DNA of 64,000 bases from Aminiphilus circumscriptus DSM 16581 (GTDB lineage Bacteria > Synergistota > Synergistia > Synergistales > Aminiphilaceae): the NCBI RefSeq assembly GCF_000526375.1, contig NZ_JAFY01000001.1, positions 1 through 64,000 on the forward strand, given 5' to 3'. Below the pieces are notes generated by a model. It was given only the letters and a program-made list of their open reading frames with translations. It was not told the origin of the DNA and did not search any database. Each line of letters begins with the position of its first letter. Within the stretch, counting starts at the first letter, position 1. Made by a program: the position numbers and the translations under genes. Shown here in pieces: positions 43,945-53,683 of this stretch.

Positions 43945-44009
43945 GGAGGCGCATCCCGTTCCGAGGGCGGTGCGGAAAACACTGCCCTCTCGGAACAAGA
44001 TGCGCCTCC
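43945..44009 (-). terminator. Terminator of the efflux operon
   Basis: A long inverted repeat: GGAGGCGCAT (43945-43954) with ATGCGCCTCC, and GTTCCGAGGGC with GCCCTCTCGGAAC. On the minus strand the stem is followed by TTCTGTTTTTC. It lies 26 bp past the outer-membrane gene stop. The remaining 43595-43944 stretch has no supported gene. Confidence 0.65.
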
Positions 44010-44035
44010 TCCGTGCGGGGACGTGACACAGGCTG

Positions 44036-45622
44036 CTAGAGGTCCTTCGGTTTTTTCAGGTCCTTCTTGATCTCCTCCAGATAGGCCCGGCTCTCGTCGG
44101 AGAGGTTCGCCTCAAGAGGTGTGGGGGCATCGGCGCCTCCGGAGCCGGGGGAGAGATCGCCCTCCGTCAGGGGGGCCCAGCCGCCGCCAAGGGCCTTGAA
44201 GAGGCGCACGAGATTGGCGAGCATCTCCCCCTCGCTGATGGCCAGGGATTCCTCCAGGGCCAGCAGGGCGCTCTGGGCGCTGATGACGTTGTTGAAGTCC
44301 GTGAGGCCGTTGCTGTACTGGTCCTGGGCGACCTCGTGGGCCGTCCGCGCCGCCTCCACGCCGCGCTGCAGCGAGAGGCTGCGCTCCCGCTCCTGGGTCT
44401 CCGCGGTCAGGGCGTTGCGCACTTCCGCCACCGCATCCAGCACGGTCTGTTCGTACTCCGCCAGGGCCTGTTCCTGCCTGGCCGTCTGCACCCGGATGTT
44501 GTCCCGGATGGCGCCGCCGTGGAAGATGGGCCACACGATCTTGGGTCCGAAGCTGAAGCCGAAGCCGTCCGACGCGGAGAGTCCCCGGGTGGAGGAGAGC
44601 GACTCCAGGCCGACGGAGCCCAGAAGGTTCAGTTTGGGAAGAAAGTCTTTCTTCGCCGCGTCCTTGCGGGCCACCTGGGCGACCAGACGGCGTTCCGCCG
44701 CGTAGATGTCCGGACGCTGGCGAAGGGCGTTCGCCGGGATCCCCACCAGATCGACGGGCCTGGGTTGCGGCAGGGGCATGAAGACCCCCAGGGTGTCCCG
44801 CAGGCTTCCCGGAACCTGGCCGACGAGGATGGCCAGCCGGTTCAGCGCCTCCTCGATGCCCGCCTGAAGGGGCGGAATGGAGGAGCGGGTCCGCTCCATG
44901 GTGTACTTTGCCTGGTTCAGGGCCAGCTCGTCCGCCAGGCCGGAATCGACCTTGGACTGGAGCAGTTCCAGCGTGTCGAGCTGCAGCGCCAGGTTGTGCT
45001 CCGCCACGGAAAGGCGCTTCTGCAGCGTGCGGAGGCTGATGTAGTTCAGGGCCGTCTCGGCGGAGAGGCTCACCCAGGTGCTGTGCAGCGTTCCGTACTG
45101 GGCCTGCAGGTCCGCCTCGCTCGCCTTGATTTTTTTGGCCTGACCGCCGAAGAGGTCGATCTCCCAGGAGGCGTCGATGCCGAGCCGATAGTAGTCCGAA
45201 GGACCGATCTTCCTGCCCGTGCTCGACGCGTCCTCTCCCGTCTGGGAGTGCGTCATCGCGGCCCCGCTGTCGAGCCAGGGCAGGACGGCGGACTTGCTGA
45301 TCCCCAGCGCCGCCCGGGCCTCGGTGAACTTGGCCCTGGCGGAGAGGAGGCTCCGGTTGTTCTCCAGGGCCGCCAGGACGAGCCGCGTCAGCGTCTCGTC
45401 CCCCAGGGCCTCCCACCAGCCCGCGAGCACCTCCGGGGACGGGGCTTCGGGCGCTTCCGTCGCGGCGAAGTAGGGCATGGGATAGCGCTTCGCCAGCTTC
45501 GTCCAGGCTCCCGCCGCGAGGTCCGCGTCTCCCGAGGCGGCCGGAACCGACGCGGCCCAGGCGCCGCAGGCGAGCAGGAGAAGGAGCCCCAGGGATGTGA
45601 GGAAAAGCACCGGTTTTTTCAT
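44036..45622 (-). CDS. RND efflux outer membrane factor, NodT/OprM type
   Basis: The 528-residue TolC-like protein has a lipoprotein-type signal (LFLTSLGLLLLLACGAWA, lipobox LLAC, Cys at residue 19) and two OEP repeats: LETNRSL-like ALENNRSLLSARAKFTEARA near 85-105 and the second half with AKKDFLPKLNLLGSVGLESL, then GPKIVWPIFHGGAIRDNIRV. It forms the outer-membrane channel of the tripartite pump whose RND and adaptor genes precede it. Distance to the RND gene is 4 bp. Substrate unknown; likely hydrophobic drugs, bile-like compounds or metabolites. Confidence 0.92.
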   Translation of the reverse strand: MKKPVLFLTSLGLLLLLACGAWAASVPAASGDADLAAGAWTKLAKRYPMPYFAATEAPEAPSPEVLAGWWEALGDETLTRLVLAALENNRSLLSARAKFTEARAALGISKSAVLPWLDSGAAMTHSQTGEDASSTGRKIGPSDYYRLGIDASWEIDLFGGQAKKIKASEADLQAQYGTLHSTWVSLSAETALNYISLRTLQKRLSVAEHNLALQLDTLELLQSKVDSGLADELALNQAKYTMERTRSSIPPLQAGIEEALNRLAILVGQVPGSLRDTLGVFMPLPQPRPVDLVGIPANALRQRPDIYAAERRLVAQVARKDAAKKDFLPKLNLLGSVGLESLSSTRGLSASDGFGFSFGPKIVWPIFHGGAIRDNIRVQTARQEQALAEYEQTVLDAVAEVRNALTAETQERERSLSLQRGVEAARTAHEVAQDQYSNGLTDFNNVISAQSALLALEESLAISEGEMLANLVRLFKALGGGWAPLTEGDLSPGSGGADAPTPLEANLSDESRAYLEEIKKDLKKPKDL

Positions 45623-45626
45623 GACC

Positions 45627-48600
45627 CTACACCTCTTTTTCCGTTGTGGCTTCGGGGTGCGCAAAGGCGCGGCGCACACCCGCCTTGATCTTCTCCCGGA
45701 AGGTCTGGAGGAAGACGTAGAGCCCGGGGATCAGGAAGATGCCCAGCGCCGTGGCCAGGCTCATGCCGAAGAACATGGTGGTTCCCACGTGGAGACGGCT
45801 TCCCGCCCCGGCGCCGCTCGCGAAGAGCATCGGCAGAATGCCGATGACGCAGGTCAGGGCGGTCATCATGACCGAGCGGAACCGTTCCGATGCGGCGATT
45901 CCCGCCGCTTCCAGGATGGATTTGCCGTGTTCGTCGTGCTGCTCCTTGGCGAACTCCACGATGAGGATGGCGTTCTTCGCCGCGAGCCCCACCAGCAGCA
46001 GGATGCCGAGCTGGGCGTAGATGCTCAGGGAGATCTTCATGACGAAGATGCCGACAAGCGCTCCCAGAAGTGCCACCGGCAGGGAGAGGATGACCCCCAG
46101 CGGCACGGACCAGCTCTCGTACTGGGCGACGAGGAAGAGGTAGCCGAAGAGGATGGCGATGGCGATGATGAGCCCCGTCTGTCCCTCGGCCTCCCGCTCC
46201 TGGTAGGTCACGCCGGACCACTCGAGAGCGTACCCCTCGGGGAGCGTCCGTGCAAGCTCCTCCATCTTCGCGATGCCCTGCCCGGAGGAGAAGCCCGGAG
46301 TGAGGAAGGCTGTGATCGATGCGCTGGGAAAGAGGTTGTAGCGGCTCACCGCCCGGGGTGCCAGGGTTTTGTGGAGCGCCACGAGGCTCTGCACCGGCAC
46401 GCGGTCCCCCGCGGCGCCGGTGGTGTAGATGCTGCCGATGGCGTCCACCCGGTTCCGGTAGGGCCAGTCGGACTGGAGGATGACCTTGTTCACCGTGGTG
46501 CCGATGTTGATGTCGTTCACGTAGGCAGTGCCGAAATAGGTCTGAAGTGTCTTGTAGACGTTCTGCACCGAGACGCCCAGCATCTCCGCCTTCTCCCGGT
46601 CGAGATCCAGGTGAATGTGCGGCGTGTCCGCCGTGTAGGGGCTGAAGGCGTAGAGGAACTCCGGCGACTGGATGACCCGCAGCGTGAACTCGCTCAGGAC
46701 CTGGGCGAGCCGCTGGGGATCGTTGTCGAGCCTGGACTGGAGCCGCACGTCCAGCCCGCCCGCGATGCCGAGCCCCTGGATGGCCGGAGGCGTGAACACG
46801 TTGATGTTCGCCTCGGGAATGGAGGCGGCGATACCCCGGATCTTGCCGACGATGCTCTGGAGGCTCTTGTCGGGGGTGCTTCGCTCGGACCAGGTGTCGA
46901 GGGCGACGATGATCGAGGCCACGTTCTCTCCCGAGCCTCCCATGAAGCTGTAACCCACGATGTCCATGACGAACTTGACCCCCGGGATCTGCCGGAGCGG
47001 CGGAAGGGCCTTCTCCATGACGGCCCGGGTCCGTGCCTGGGAGGCACCTTCGGGAAGCTGCACGATCATGAAGGCCGCTCCCTGGTCCTCGTCGGGGACG
47101 AAGGCCGTGGGGGTGGTCTTCATGATTCCCGTTGCCGTGGCGACCACCAGGCCGAAGAAGAGCAGAGTGACGAGGGTCCGGCGGGCGATCCACATGGAAC
47201 CCGCCACGTAGCCGCTGGAGGCGCTGGAGACCACCCGGTTGAACCAGGCCAGAGGACCCCGCGTCTTGGGGCGGACGCCCTCGAGCATGTGGGCGCACAT
47301 GGCGGGGCTCAGCGTCAGGGCCACCACCAGGGAGAAGACCACCGAGAAGGCGACCGTCACGGCGAACTGGCGGTAGATCTCGCCGGTGATGCCCCCCATG
47401 AAGGCCACGGGAACGAAAATGGCGAGAAAGACCAGTGTCGTGGCTGTCATTGGCCCCGTCACGTCCTTCATGGCCTGGATCGTGGCGGGCACGGCCTTCA
47501 CCCGGTCGCGCTCCATGATGTAGAGCACCCGTTCCACCACGATGATGGCGTCGTCCACCACCGTGCCGATGACGAGCACGAAGGCGAAGAGGGTGAGGAT
47601 GTTGATGCTGAAGCGGAGCACCAGAAGCCCGATGAAGGTGGCCAAAAGCGAGATCGGAATGGCCACCACGGGAACCAGCGTGACCCGCCAGTCCTGCAAA
47701 AAGACATAGCAGACCAGCACCACCAGCGAGAAGGTAAGGCCGAGGGTGAAGAGGATCTCGTGGATGGTCTCCTTCACGTAGTCCGTCGAGTCGTAGCCGA
47801 TGACGAACTGCGTGTCCGCGGGAAGGCTCTTCTCCAGTTCGGCGAGCATCTTTTCCGTGGCCGCCATGGTCTCCAGGGCGTTTGAGTCCGCCGCCTGGGA
47901 AAGGGACATGAGCGCCGCCGGAGACTGGTTGAAGGCGGCCTCGAAGGTGTAGCTCTCCGCTCCCAGCTCGATCCGGGAGACGTCCTTCAGCTTGACCATG
48001 CCGCCGTCGGCGGTGGTCCTGAGGACGATGTTCTCGAACTGCCGCACGTTTTCCAGACGCCCCCGGGTGGTGAGCGTGTAGATCAGGGGGGTGTACTCGC
48101 CGGCCGGCGCGGCGCCGATGGCGCCCAGAGAGGCCTGCCGGTTCTGGCTGGAAATGGCGTCGGCCACGTCGGAGGTCCCGAGTCCCAGGGAGGCGAGGCG
48201 TTCCGGATCCAGCCAGACCCGGATGCTGTACTTCGCCGCGAGGACTTCCGCGTCGCCGAGGCCGGGAACGCGCTTCAGGGCGTTCCGCACGTTGTTGTAG
48301 GCGTAGTCCGCAAGGAAGAGGGCGTCTCGTGTGCCGTTGGGGGAGATGACCGCGAGAAAGCCCAGCATGTCCGAAAAACGGGCCTCCGTGGTGATCCCCC
48401 GGGACGTCACCTCTCCGGGCAGCAGGGGTGAGGCCTGCTGGACGCGGTTCTGCACCTTCACGAGGGCCATGTCCGTGTCCGTCCCCGTCTTGAAGGTGAC
48501 CGTCAGGGAGTAATCCCCGGTGTTGCTCGACGTGGAGCTCATGTAGATCATGTCGTCAACGCCGTTGATCGCCTCTTCGAGGGGGATGCCCACCGTGTTG

Positions 48601-48776
48601 GCCAGTGTCTCCGCATCGGCTCCGGGATAGCTCGCCGAGACGGTGACCTGGGGGGGCGCCACGTCGGGATACTGTTTCACCGGAAGATTGAACGCCGCGA
48701 TGACCCCCGCCAGAGCGAGGACCACCGCGATGACCATGGCGAAGCGGGGTCGTTCGATGAAGAATTTGGAGAACAT
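45627..48776 (-). CDS. RND efflux pump inner membrane transporter (AcrB/HAE1 type)
   Basis: A 1049-residue protein of normal length with the usual start [20 protein letters not shown] and twelve membrane helices in two halves around large periplasmic domains. The proton-relay Asp pair is in [19 protein letters not shown] of helix 4. Helix 10-12 motifs include [20 protein letters not shown]. The HAE1-type drug exporter family is clear; heavy-metal CzcA-type motifs are absent. It is the second structural gene after the adaptor (3 bp gap) and is followed by the outer-membrane channel gene. Confidence 0.95.
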   Translation of the reverse strand: MFSKFFIERPRFAMVIAVVLALAGVIAAFNLPVKQYPDVAPPQVTVSASYPGADAETLANTVGIPLEEAINGVDDMIYMSSTSSNTGDYSLTVTFKTGTDTDMALVKVQNRVQQASPLLPGEVTSRGITTEARFSDMLGFLAVISPNGTRDALFLADYAYNNVRNALKRVPGLGDAEVLAAKYSIRVWLDPERLASLGLGTSDVADAISSQNRQASLGAIGAAPAGEYTPLIYTLTTRGRLENVRQFENIVLRTTADGGMVKLKDVSRIELGAESYTFEAAFNQSPAALMSLSQAADSNALETMAATEKMLAELEKSLPADTQFVIGYDSTDYVKETIHEILFTLGLTFSLVVLVCYVFLQDWRVTLVPVVAIPISLLATFIGLLVLRFSINILTLFAFVLVIGTVVDDAIIVVERVLYIMERDRVKAVPATIQAMKDVTGPMTATTLVFLAIFVPVAFMGGITGEIYRQFAVTVAFSVVFSLVVALTLSPAMCAHMLEGVRPKTRGPLAWFNRVVSSASSGYVAGSMWIARRTLVTLLFFGLVVATATGIMKTTPTAFVPDEDQGAAFMIVQLPEGASQARTRAVMEKALPPLRQIPGVKFVMDIVGYSFMGGSGENVASIIVALDTWSERSTPDKSLQSIVGKIRGIAASIPEANINVFTPPAIQGLGIAGGLDVRLQSRLDNDPQRLAQVLSEFTLRVIQSPEFLYAFSPYTADTPHIHLDLDREKAEMLGVSVQNVYKTLQTYFGTAYVNDINIGTTVNKVILQSDWPYRNRVDAIGSIYTTGAAGDRVPVQSLVALHKTLAPRAVSRYNLFPSASITAFLTPGFSSGQGIAKMEELARTLPEGYALEWSGVTYQEREAEGQTGLIIAIAILFGYLFLVAQYESWSVPLGVILSLPVALLGALVGIFVMKISLSIYAQLGILLLVGLAAKNAILIVEFAKEQHDEHGKSILEAAGIAASERFRSVMMTALTCVIGILPMLFASGAGAGSRLHVGTTMFFGMSLATALGIFLIPGLYVFLQTFREKIKAGVRRAFAHPEATTEKEV

Positions 48777-48779
48777 GGA

Positions 48780-50144
48780 TCAGTCGCTCCCCTCTGCGGA
48801 GGCGGTCTTGTCACCGCTCACGTCGGCGGAGACCGTCTGCGGATCGTAGTCCGATTCCCGGGCGCGCTCCGCGGGTGTCTTGGTGCCGTTTCCGTTCGTC
48901 GCCACCTGGGCGGGACTCACCTTCATCTCCGGGCGGACGGACTGCAGCCCCAGAAGAATGATGTGCTCGCCCGGTTCGAGCCCCGAGGCGACTTCGCTCA
49001 CCCGGCCGAAGGCCGCGCCGAGCCGAACGGGGCGCTTGTGTGCCACGTTTTCTCCGTCCACCACGTAGACGAAGTCCCCCGCGCTGTCCGCGAGGATCGC
49101 CTCCTGGGGAATGACGGGCACGGTGCGGGAGGTGACGGGTTTGACGCTCACCCGGACCATGCTGCCGGGAACCAGGGCCCCCCGGTCGTTTTTGAAGCGC
49201 AGGGCCACGGAAATCGTCCCGGTCTTCGCGTCCATGACGTTGTCTTCGAAATCCCGGGTGCCCTTTTCAGGGTAGGCGTCTCCGTTGGGAAGGCGGATCG
49301 CCGCGTCGTAGACGTTCTCGGCGGAGCGGAACGCCTCGAACTGGTCGAGATAGTCCCGGTCGGGGAGGGAGAAGGTGACGCGCACCGGATCCATCTGCAC
49401 GATGGAAGTGAGCGTGCCGCTCGAAGGCGTCACGTAGTTTCCCCTGGTGAAGTTGACCTTGCCGGCCTTTCCCGAGATGGGCGCGGCGATCCGGGTGTAG
49501 CCCAGGTCGATCTGGGCCAGTTGGAGCGACGCCTTGGCCTGTTCCACCGCGGCCCGGTTCTGGAGAACGTCGCTCTCCGCCTGGTCGAGATCCGTCGCGG
49601 AGACGCTCCGTGCGTCCGCGGCCTTCAGGCGCTTGAGGTACTTGGACGCCCGGTCGAGCGTCGCCTCCGCCTTGGCGAGTTCCGCCTTGCGGAGCGCCAC
49701 GGTGGTCCGGTACTCTTTGCTGTCGATGGTGAAGAGGAGATCCCCCGCCTTGACCATGGAGCCTTCCTTGAAATGAACCTCCTCGATGATGCCGCTGATC
49801 TGGGGCAGCAGGGAGACCGTCTGGATGGGCTCCACCCGCCCGACGTACTCCCGGCCCACCGCGAGGTCCGCCTTCTCCACGGTGTGGAGAATGACCGTGG
49901 GCGCCGGAGGCGCCATGGGCATGGTCGCCTGCGGTTTCGCCGCCTTGTCGCCGCCGGGGAGCACCGCGAGAGCGCTCTTGAGCTGGGGGGGGAGGTACGG
50001 TTCGAGGTAGGGTCTCCCGAAGTAAATCCCCGCCGCGAGAAGAAGCATCAGAAGGAAGAGCGTTCTTCCCGTTCTGCGCTTCGGCCTGCCCGTTCCGCTG
50101 GTGCCGTTCGTTCCGTGTCCGCTGTGCTGTTCCGGCGCTGTCAT
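48780..50144 (-). CDS. RND efflux periplasmic adaptor (membrane fusion protein)
   Basis: The 454-residue protein has a cytoplasmic Arg-rich start, one membrane anchor (TLFLLMLLLAAGIYFG, residues 28-43), a lipoyl-like half-motif (VSLLPQISGIIEEVHFKEGS), an alpha-helical hairpin (LAKAEATLDRASKYLKRLKA and QNRAAVEQAKASLQLAQIDL), the second lipoyl half (GYTRIAAPISGKAGKVNFTR) and a beta-barrel region. The ATG at 50144 overlaps the tetR stop as ATGA, so the two are translationally coupled; a GTG four codons upstream is an alternative. It bridges the RND protein and the outer-membrane factor. Confidence 0.93.
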   Translation of the reverse strand: MTAPEQHSGHGTNGTSGTGRPKRRTGRTLFLLMLLLAAGIYFGRPYLEPYLPPQLKSALAVLPGGDKAAKPQATMPMAPPAPTVILHTVEKADLAVGREYVGRVEPIQTVSLLPQISGIIEEVHFKEGSMVKAGDLLFTIDSKEYRTTVALRKAELAKAEATLDRASKYLKRLKAADARSVSATDLDQAESDVLQNRAAVEQAKASLQLAQIDLGYTRIAAPISGKAGKVNFTRGNYVTPSSGTLTSIVQMDPVRVTFSLPDRDYLDQFEAFRSAENVYDAAIRLPNGDAYPEKGTRDFEDNVMDAKTGTISVALRFKNDRGALVPGSMVRVSVKPVTSRTVPVIPQEAILADSAGDFVYVVDGENVAHKRPVRLGAAFGRVSEVASGLEPGEHIILLGLQSVRPEMKVSPAQVATNGNGTKTPAERARESDYDPQTVSADVSGDKTASAEGSD

Positions 50145-50959
50145 GCTGTGGTGCACCTTCCCTTCCTGTCGTCCTGTCGGTTCGTCGCGTCGCTCCGGAG
50201 AGCCTCCGTCGTCGCGTTCGTTCTTGCGTCGTGGTGTTCCGTTCCGCCGTCCTGGGCCCGGTGGCGTGTCGCTTTGCGGGAAGCATCTCCGCGGTTTTCG
50301 GAAGAGGCGCCACATCCTGTTCCGGGCGCCTCCGCGGCAATGGCGCCGTGCGCGCAGAGTCCCTGGAGCAGAATGGTTTTCACGGCCTCGGCGAACCCCT
50401 CTCCGGGAATGTCCAGTTTGTCGAAGACGAGCTGCTTCGCCAGTCCCACGATGGTGGCGTTCACCACCGCCTCGCCCAGCGTTGGGTCGATGGGGCGGAA
50501 AATGCCTTCCGCGGCACCCCGGGCGATGACCTTCCGGATGAAAGTCCGCACCTCCGTCAGGGGCGGATGGTGCGCGGCACAGTCATGGCCGAGTTCCCGA
50601 TCCTCGTGATAGGCCTGGATCAGCGCGGCGATGACGTGACGGTCCCGGTGAAAGCCCGAGAGCGTCTCCTCCAGCACCCGGGTCAGGAGCGCGACGGGGT
50701 CGCCCTTCTCCACGTCCAGAGAGGCCACGAGGTGCCGCAGATTCGCGGTGTTGCGCTCCACCACGGCCCAGAGAAGCTCCCGCTTGTCCCGAAAATAGTT
50801 GTAGACCGTGCCCTTGGCGATGCCCACCGCCTGGGCGAGGCGCTCCATGGTCGCCCCTTTCCACCCCTCCTGAGTCAGCAACTCCTCCGCGGCGGCCAGG
50901 AGGGACTCCCGCATCATGGATTCCACAAGAGCTTTCTTCTTCTCCGAGAGACGCGCCAT
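50141..50959 (-). CDS. TetR-family repressor of the efflux operon
   Basis: The 272-residue protein has an N-terminal helix-turn-helix (about 15-62: LLAAAEELLTQEGWKGATME, IAKGTVYNYFRDKRELLWAV) and a TetR-type ligand domain to about residue 210. It carries a charged, low-complexity tail of about 55 residues (EAPGTGCGASSENRGDASRK onwards), longer than usual. It is the first gene of the efflux operon on the same strand rather than divergent, and its stop overlaps the adaptor start, so repressor and pump are made from one message in an autoregulated loop. Confidence 0.9.
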   Translation of the reverse strand: MARLSEKKKALVESMMRESLLAAAEELLTQEGWKGATMERLAQAVGIAKGTVYNYFRDKRELLWAVVERNTANLRHLVASLDVEKGDPVALLTRVLEETLSGFHRDRHVIAALIQAYHEDRELGHDCAAHHPPLTEVRTFIRKVIARGAAEGIFRPIDPTLGEAVVNATIVGLAKQLVFDKLDIPGEGFAEAVKTILLQGLCAHGAIAAEAPGTGCGASSENRGDASRKATRHRAQDGGTEHHDARTNATTEALRSDATNRQDDRKGRCTTA

Positions 50960-51089
50960 CTCTTCCTCCCCTCACGGTGTATCGAGAATCTCAACGGTAC
51001 CGGCGCTCCGGTCGCGGCACATCTTCGCCGCACGTCGCCGTAAGAAAATGACCGATGTTTTTTTAAATGACCAAGGGTTGCGAGGCGCA

Positions 51090-51118
51090 ATTTTACGCTT
51101 CGTTTTCCACCTTGTCAA
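51090..51118 (-). promoter_or_regulatory. Promoter of the tetR-efflux operon
   Basis: TTGACA (51118-51113 on the minus strand) and TAAAAT (51095-51090) are 17 bp apart, a near-consensus sigma-70 promoter about 130 bp upstream of tetR. The AT-rich stretch just downstream (51055-51075, TTTTTTTAAATGACC) may hold the TetR operator, though no clear palindrome was seen. No gene lies in 50960-51285. Confidence 0.65.
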
Positions 51119-51244
51119 CGACCATTATGCCTGTTTCTGCACAGATGGTCGGGCCGGAGGCGGCGCACCGTGGAGGCCTGTGCGTCCCTTGCGGAAACGC
51201 GCTATACTGAGCAGGGGTTTGCCGCAGGGCAGTGCAGTCGGGGC

Positions 51245-51296
51245 GTGTTCAGAACGTAGTCGGGGCGAAAGGCGGTGTTCAGAACATGACGGGGAC
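51245..51296 (+). repeat. Direct repeats of GTGTTCAGAAC around the small secreted protein start
   Basis: GTGTTCAGAAC occurs at 51245 and 51275, each followed by a similar GTAGTCGGGG/ATGACGGGG. A third, diverged copy GTGTTGAAGACATGACG is at 51949, after the gene. Such repeats could be operator sites or remnants of small duplications. The 51874-52275 gap after the gene has no other clear feature except an acidic-codon-like GATGAAGCTGAGGACGAAGA repeat. Confidence 0.4.
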
Positions 51297-51873
51297 GGGT
51301 CGCAGGAAAGGACGCTTCGGATCGGAAGAGACCGGAGGGTGCGCATTCCGGCGGAATGTCCCGCCGGGGGCGTGGCGTGCGGCGGTGCTTTGCGTGCTCT
51401 GCCTGGCCCTGGGGGCGGGATTCCTCTCTCCTCCCGCCGCTGCGGGAGCTGCGGACACGGAGGCCTACATCAACGGCGTGCTCACCTTCTTCGGCGGTAA
51501 CGAGGAGGCGGTGCGGGCAAAACTCGGCGAGCCCCGGCTGGTCCGAGAACGGAAGCAGCAGAACCGCCACGACGCCTCCCTCACGGATGTGGTGGTGACC
51601 CTTCTCTATTCCGAGGCGGAGGTTTCTTTCTATCGCATGGAGGCCGGGGGCGAGCTGCCCCTTACGGTGCGCGTCTTTTCGCCGAAGATGACGCTTCCGG
51701 GAGGGCTCCGGGTGGGTTCGTCCCTGTCGCAGGTTCGCGCTCTCCTCGGCGAGCCCACCGGCGAGGACGAGGGAGTGCTCCTCTACGAGACGGAGAGCGG
51801 CTACACGAACCTCGTGATCCGGTATTACCGCGACGCCGTCACCGAGATCGAGGCCAATTCCTGGCCGGATTAG
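51286..51873 (+). CDS. Small secreted protein of unknown function
   Basis: The 195-residue protein has a signal peptide (AAVLCVLCLALGAGFLSPPA, residues 32-51, cut near AAA-GAA). The mature part is about 140 residues and predicted mixed alpha/beta; it contains NGVLTFFGGNEEAVRAKLGE and GGLRVGSSLSQVRALLGEPT, two similar segments in which a helix is followed by a LGEP turn, suggesting a duplicated SmpA/BamE-like fold. That fold match is tentative. I see no catalytic motif. The frame can be extended 54 bases upstream to a GTG, but ATG 51286 with AAGGCGG nine bases upstream is preferred. Confidence 0.7.
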   Translation: MTGTGRRKGRFGSEETGGCAFRRNVPPGAWRAAVLCVLCLALGAGFLSPPAAAGAADTEAYINGVLTFFGGNEEAVRAKLGEPRLVRERKQQNRHDASLTDVVVTLLYSEAEVSFYRMEAGGELPLTVRVFSPKMTLPGGLRVGSSLSQVRALLGEPTGEDEGVLLYETESGYTNLVIRYYRDAVTEIEANSWPD

Positions 51874-52275
51874 GACATTCCGTTCCGTCAGGGCGAAAGG
51901 GATGTGTTGCGCTCTCTTCGGGCAATGCACGGGAGGGCTTGCGCAGGTGTGTTGAAGACATGACGTTCCGGATCGGGGTTCGGGAACGTTTGCCGGGACA
52001 TCGTTCGGACCGGTGAGGAAGCGTGCCGCTCCCTGCCGGCGACAGAGGCCCGGTGGAAGCGGCATTTCAGAAAAAACTGCTCCGGGCGTCGCGGTTTTTT
52101 CGCAGCCGTTTTGTGGTGGTGGTGAGGGTGACCGTTGCGGTGGTCGCTGCGATTGCGACGGCCGTCGGGGTATGCGAAAAGGGACCTCAGGGGAGTGTTG
52201 CGGAAAGGCTGCGTTCGGACGAGGATGAAGCTGAGGACGAAGATGAGCATGAGGATGGAAAAGGAGTGATGTCGG

Positions 52276-53529
52276 ATGTATTCTACGTTGGAGCGCTTTT
52301 TGAACTATGTTACGTATGATACCCAGTCCACGGATGAAGCTGCGGGGGTGCCCAGCACTCCCGGCCAGATGGTGCTGGCGGAGGTTTTGGCGAAGGAACT
52401 CGAGCAGCTCGGCGTGCAGGACGTTGTGGTGACGGAGAACGCCTATGTCACGGGCTCTCTTCCCTCCAACATCGCGGATCCCGCCAAGCGGAAAAAGGTG
52501 CCCGCCATCGGCTTCATCGCGCACCTCGATACCGCCACGGAGGTGACGGGAAAGAACGTGAAACCCCGGGTAGTGAAAGGCTACGACGGAGGAGACGTGA
52601 TTCTGAACGAGGCGGAAGGACAGGTGCTTTCGCCGCGGGACTTTCCCTTTCTGAAGGACTGTGTGGGGAAAGATCTCGTGGTGACCGACGGCAACACCCT
52701 GCTCGGAGCGGATAACAAGGCGGGAATCGCGGAGATCATGGGCGCGCTGGACTATCTCGTCGCGCATCCCGAGGTGGAACACGGCACCGTGAAGGTGGCG
52801 TTCACTCCCGACGAAGAGGTGGGACACCTGGCGAAGTTGCTCGACATTGAGGCGTTCGGTGCGGACTTTGCCTACACCCTTGACGGAGGACCTCTGGGGG
52901 AACTCTGTTACGAAAACTTCAACGCCGCCAACGCCACCGTGGAAATCCGGGGGCGGGCGGTGCATCCGGGGAAATCCAAGGGATTGATGCTGAACGCCAT
53001 CACCCTGGCCCAGGAATTCAATGCCCTTTTCCCCCCCGCGGAGACCCCGAGCACCACGGAAAACTATGAAGGCTATTATCATTGCATGGAAATGCGCGGG
53101 GTAGTGGAACATATGACGCTGAAATACCTCATCCGGGATCACGACGCGGAGAAGTTCGAGGCCCGGAAGGACTTCATGAGAAAAGCGATACGCTGGATGA
53201 ACGAGAAATACGGAGAAGAGCGCTTTTCGCTCTCCATGTCGGATCAGTACAGAAACATGCGGGAGAAACTGAAGGAGCGCATGGACATCGTGGAAACCGC
53301 CATGGATGCCATGAGAGAGATCGGGGTGGAGCCCCGGATCATTCCCATGAGGGGCGGTACCGACGGAGCCGCGCTTTCCTGGCGGGGGCTGATCACGCCG
53401 AATCTTTTCGCGGGGGGCTACAATCACCACGGACGCTTCGAATTCATTCCGGTGCAGTCCATGGAGAAAGCCACGGAGATGGTGCTGAAGATTCTCGAAC
53501 TCTACGTTCGCCGGAGCGAAAACGCCTGA
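52276..53529 (+). CDS. pepT: Peptidase T (tripeptide aminopeptidase)
   Basis: A 417-residue M20B metallopeptidase. Zinc ligands lie in IGFIAHLDTATEV (His with DT), LLGADNKAGIAEIMGALDYL, FTPDEEVGH (catalytic Glu pair) and LDGGPLGELCYENFNAAN; the C-terminal GGYNHHGRFEFIPVQSMEKA supplies the last His. It releases N-terminal residues from tripeptides. The ATG has AAGGAG upstream. It precedes the dipeptide importer genes, 154 bp upstream of dppA, consistent with peptide feeding. Confidence 0.96.
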   Translation: MYSTLERFLNYVTYDTQSTDEAAGVPSTPGQMVLAEVLAKELEQLGVQDVVVTENAYVTGSLPSNIADPAKRKKVPAIGFIAHLDTATEVTGKNVKPRVVKGYDGGDVILNEAEGQVLSPRDFPFLKDCVGKDLVVTDGNTLLGADNKAGIAEIMGALDYLVAHPEVEHGTVKVAFTPDEEVGHLAKLLDIEAFGADFAYTLDGGPLGELCYENFNAANATVEIRGRAVHPGKSKGLMLNAITLAQEFNALFPPAETPSTTENYEGYYHCMEMRGVVEHMTLKYLIRDHDAEKFEARKDFMRKAIRWMNEKYGEERFSLSMSDQYRNMREKLKERMDIVETAMDAMREIGVEPRIIPMRGGTDGAALSWRGLITPNLFAGGYNHHGRFEFIPVQSMEKATEMVLKILELYVRRSENA

Positions 53530-53683
53530 GTGGGTGCGACGCGGCGGAACGTTGCCTGCGACAGGGGGGATGCCCGGAAAGGAATTTTCGCGAGCAGGGC
53601 CTTTTCTTGAGAAGGCACGCTGTCTTTGGAAAGTAGGGGTGTCGAACGAAGTCCGATTGTGGAGAGATGATGAGGTGAATCGA

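Noticed and set aside
43749-44039. Short frames on both strands beyond the efflux channel gene
   Set aside because: Formed by a long hairpin terminator read in different frames.
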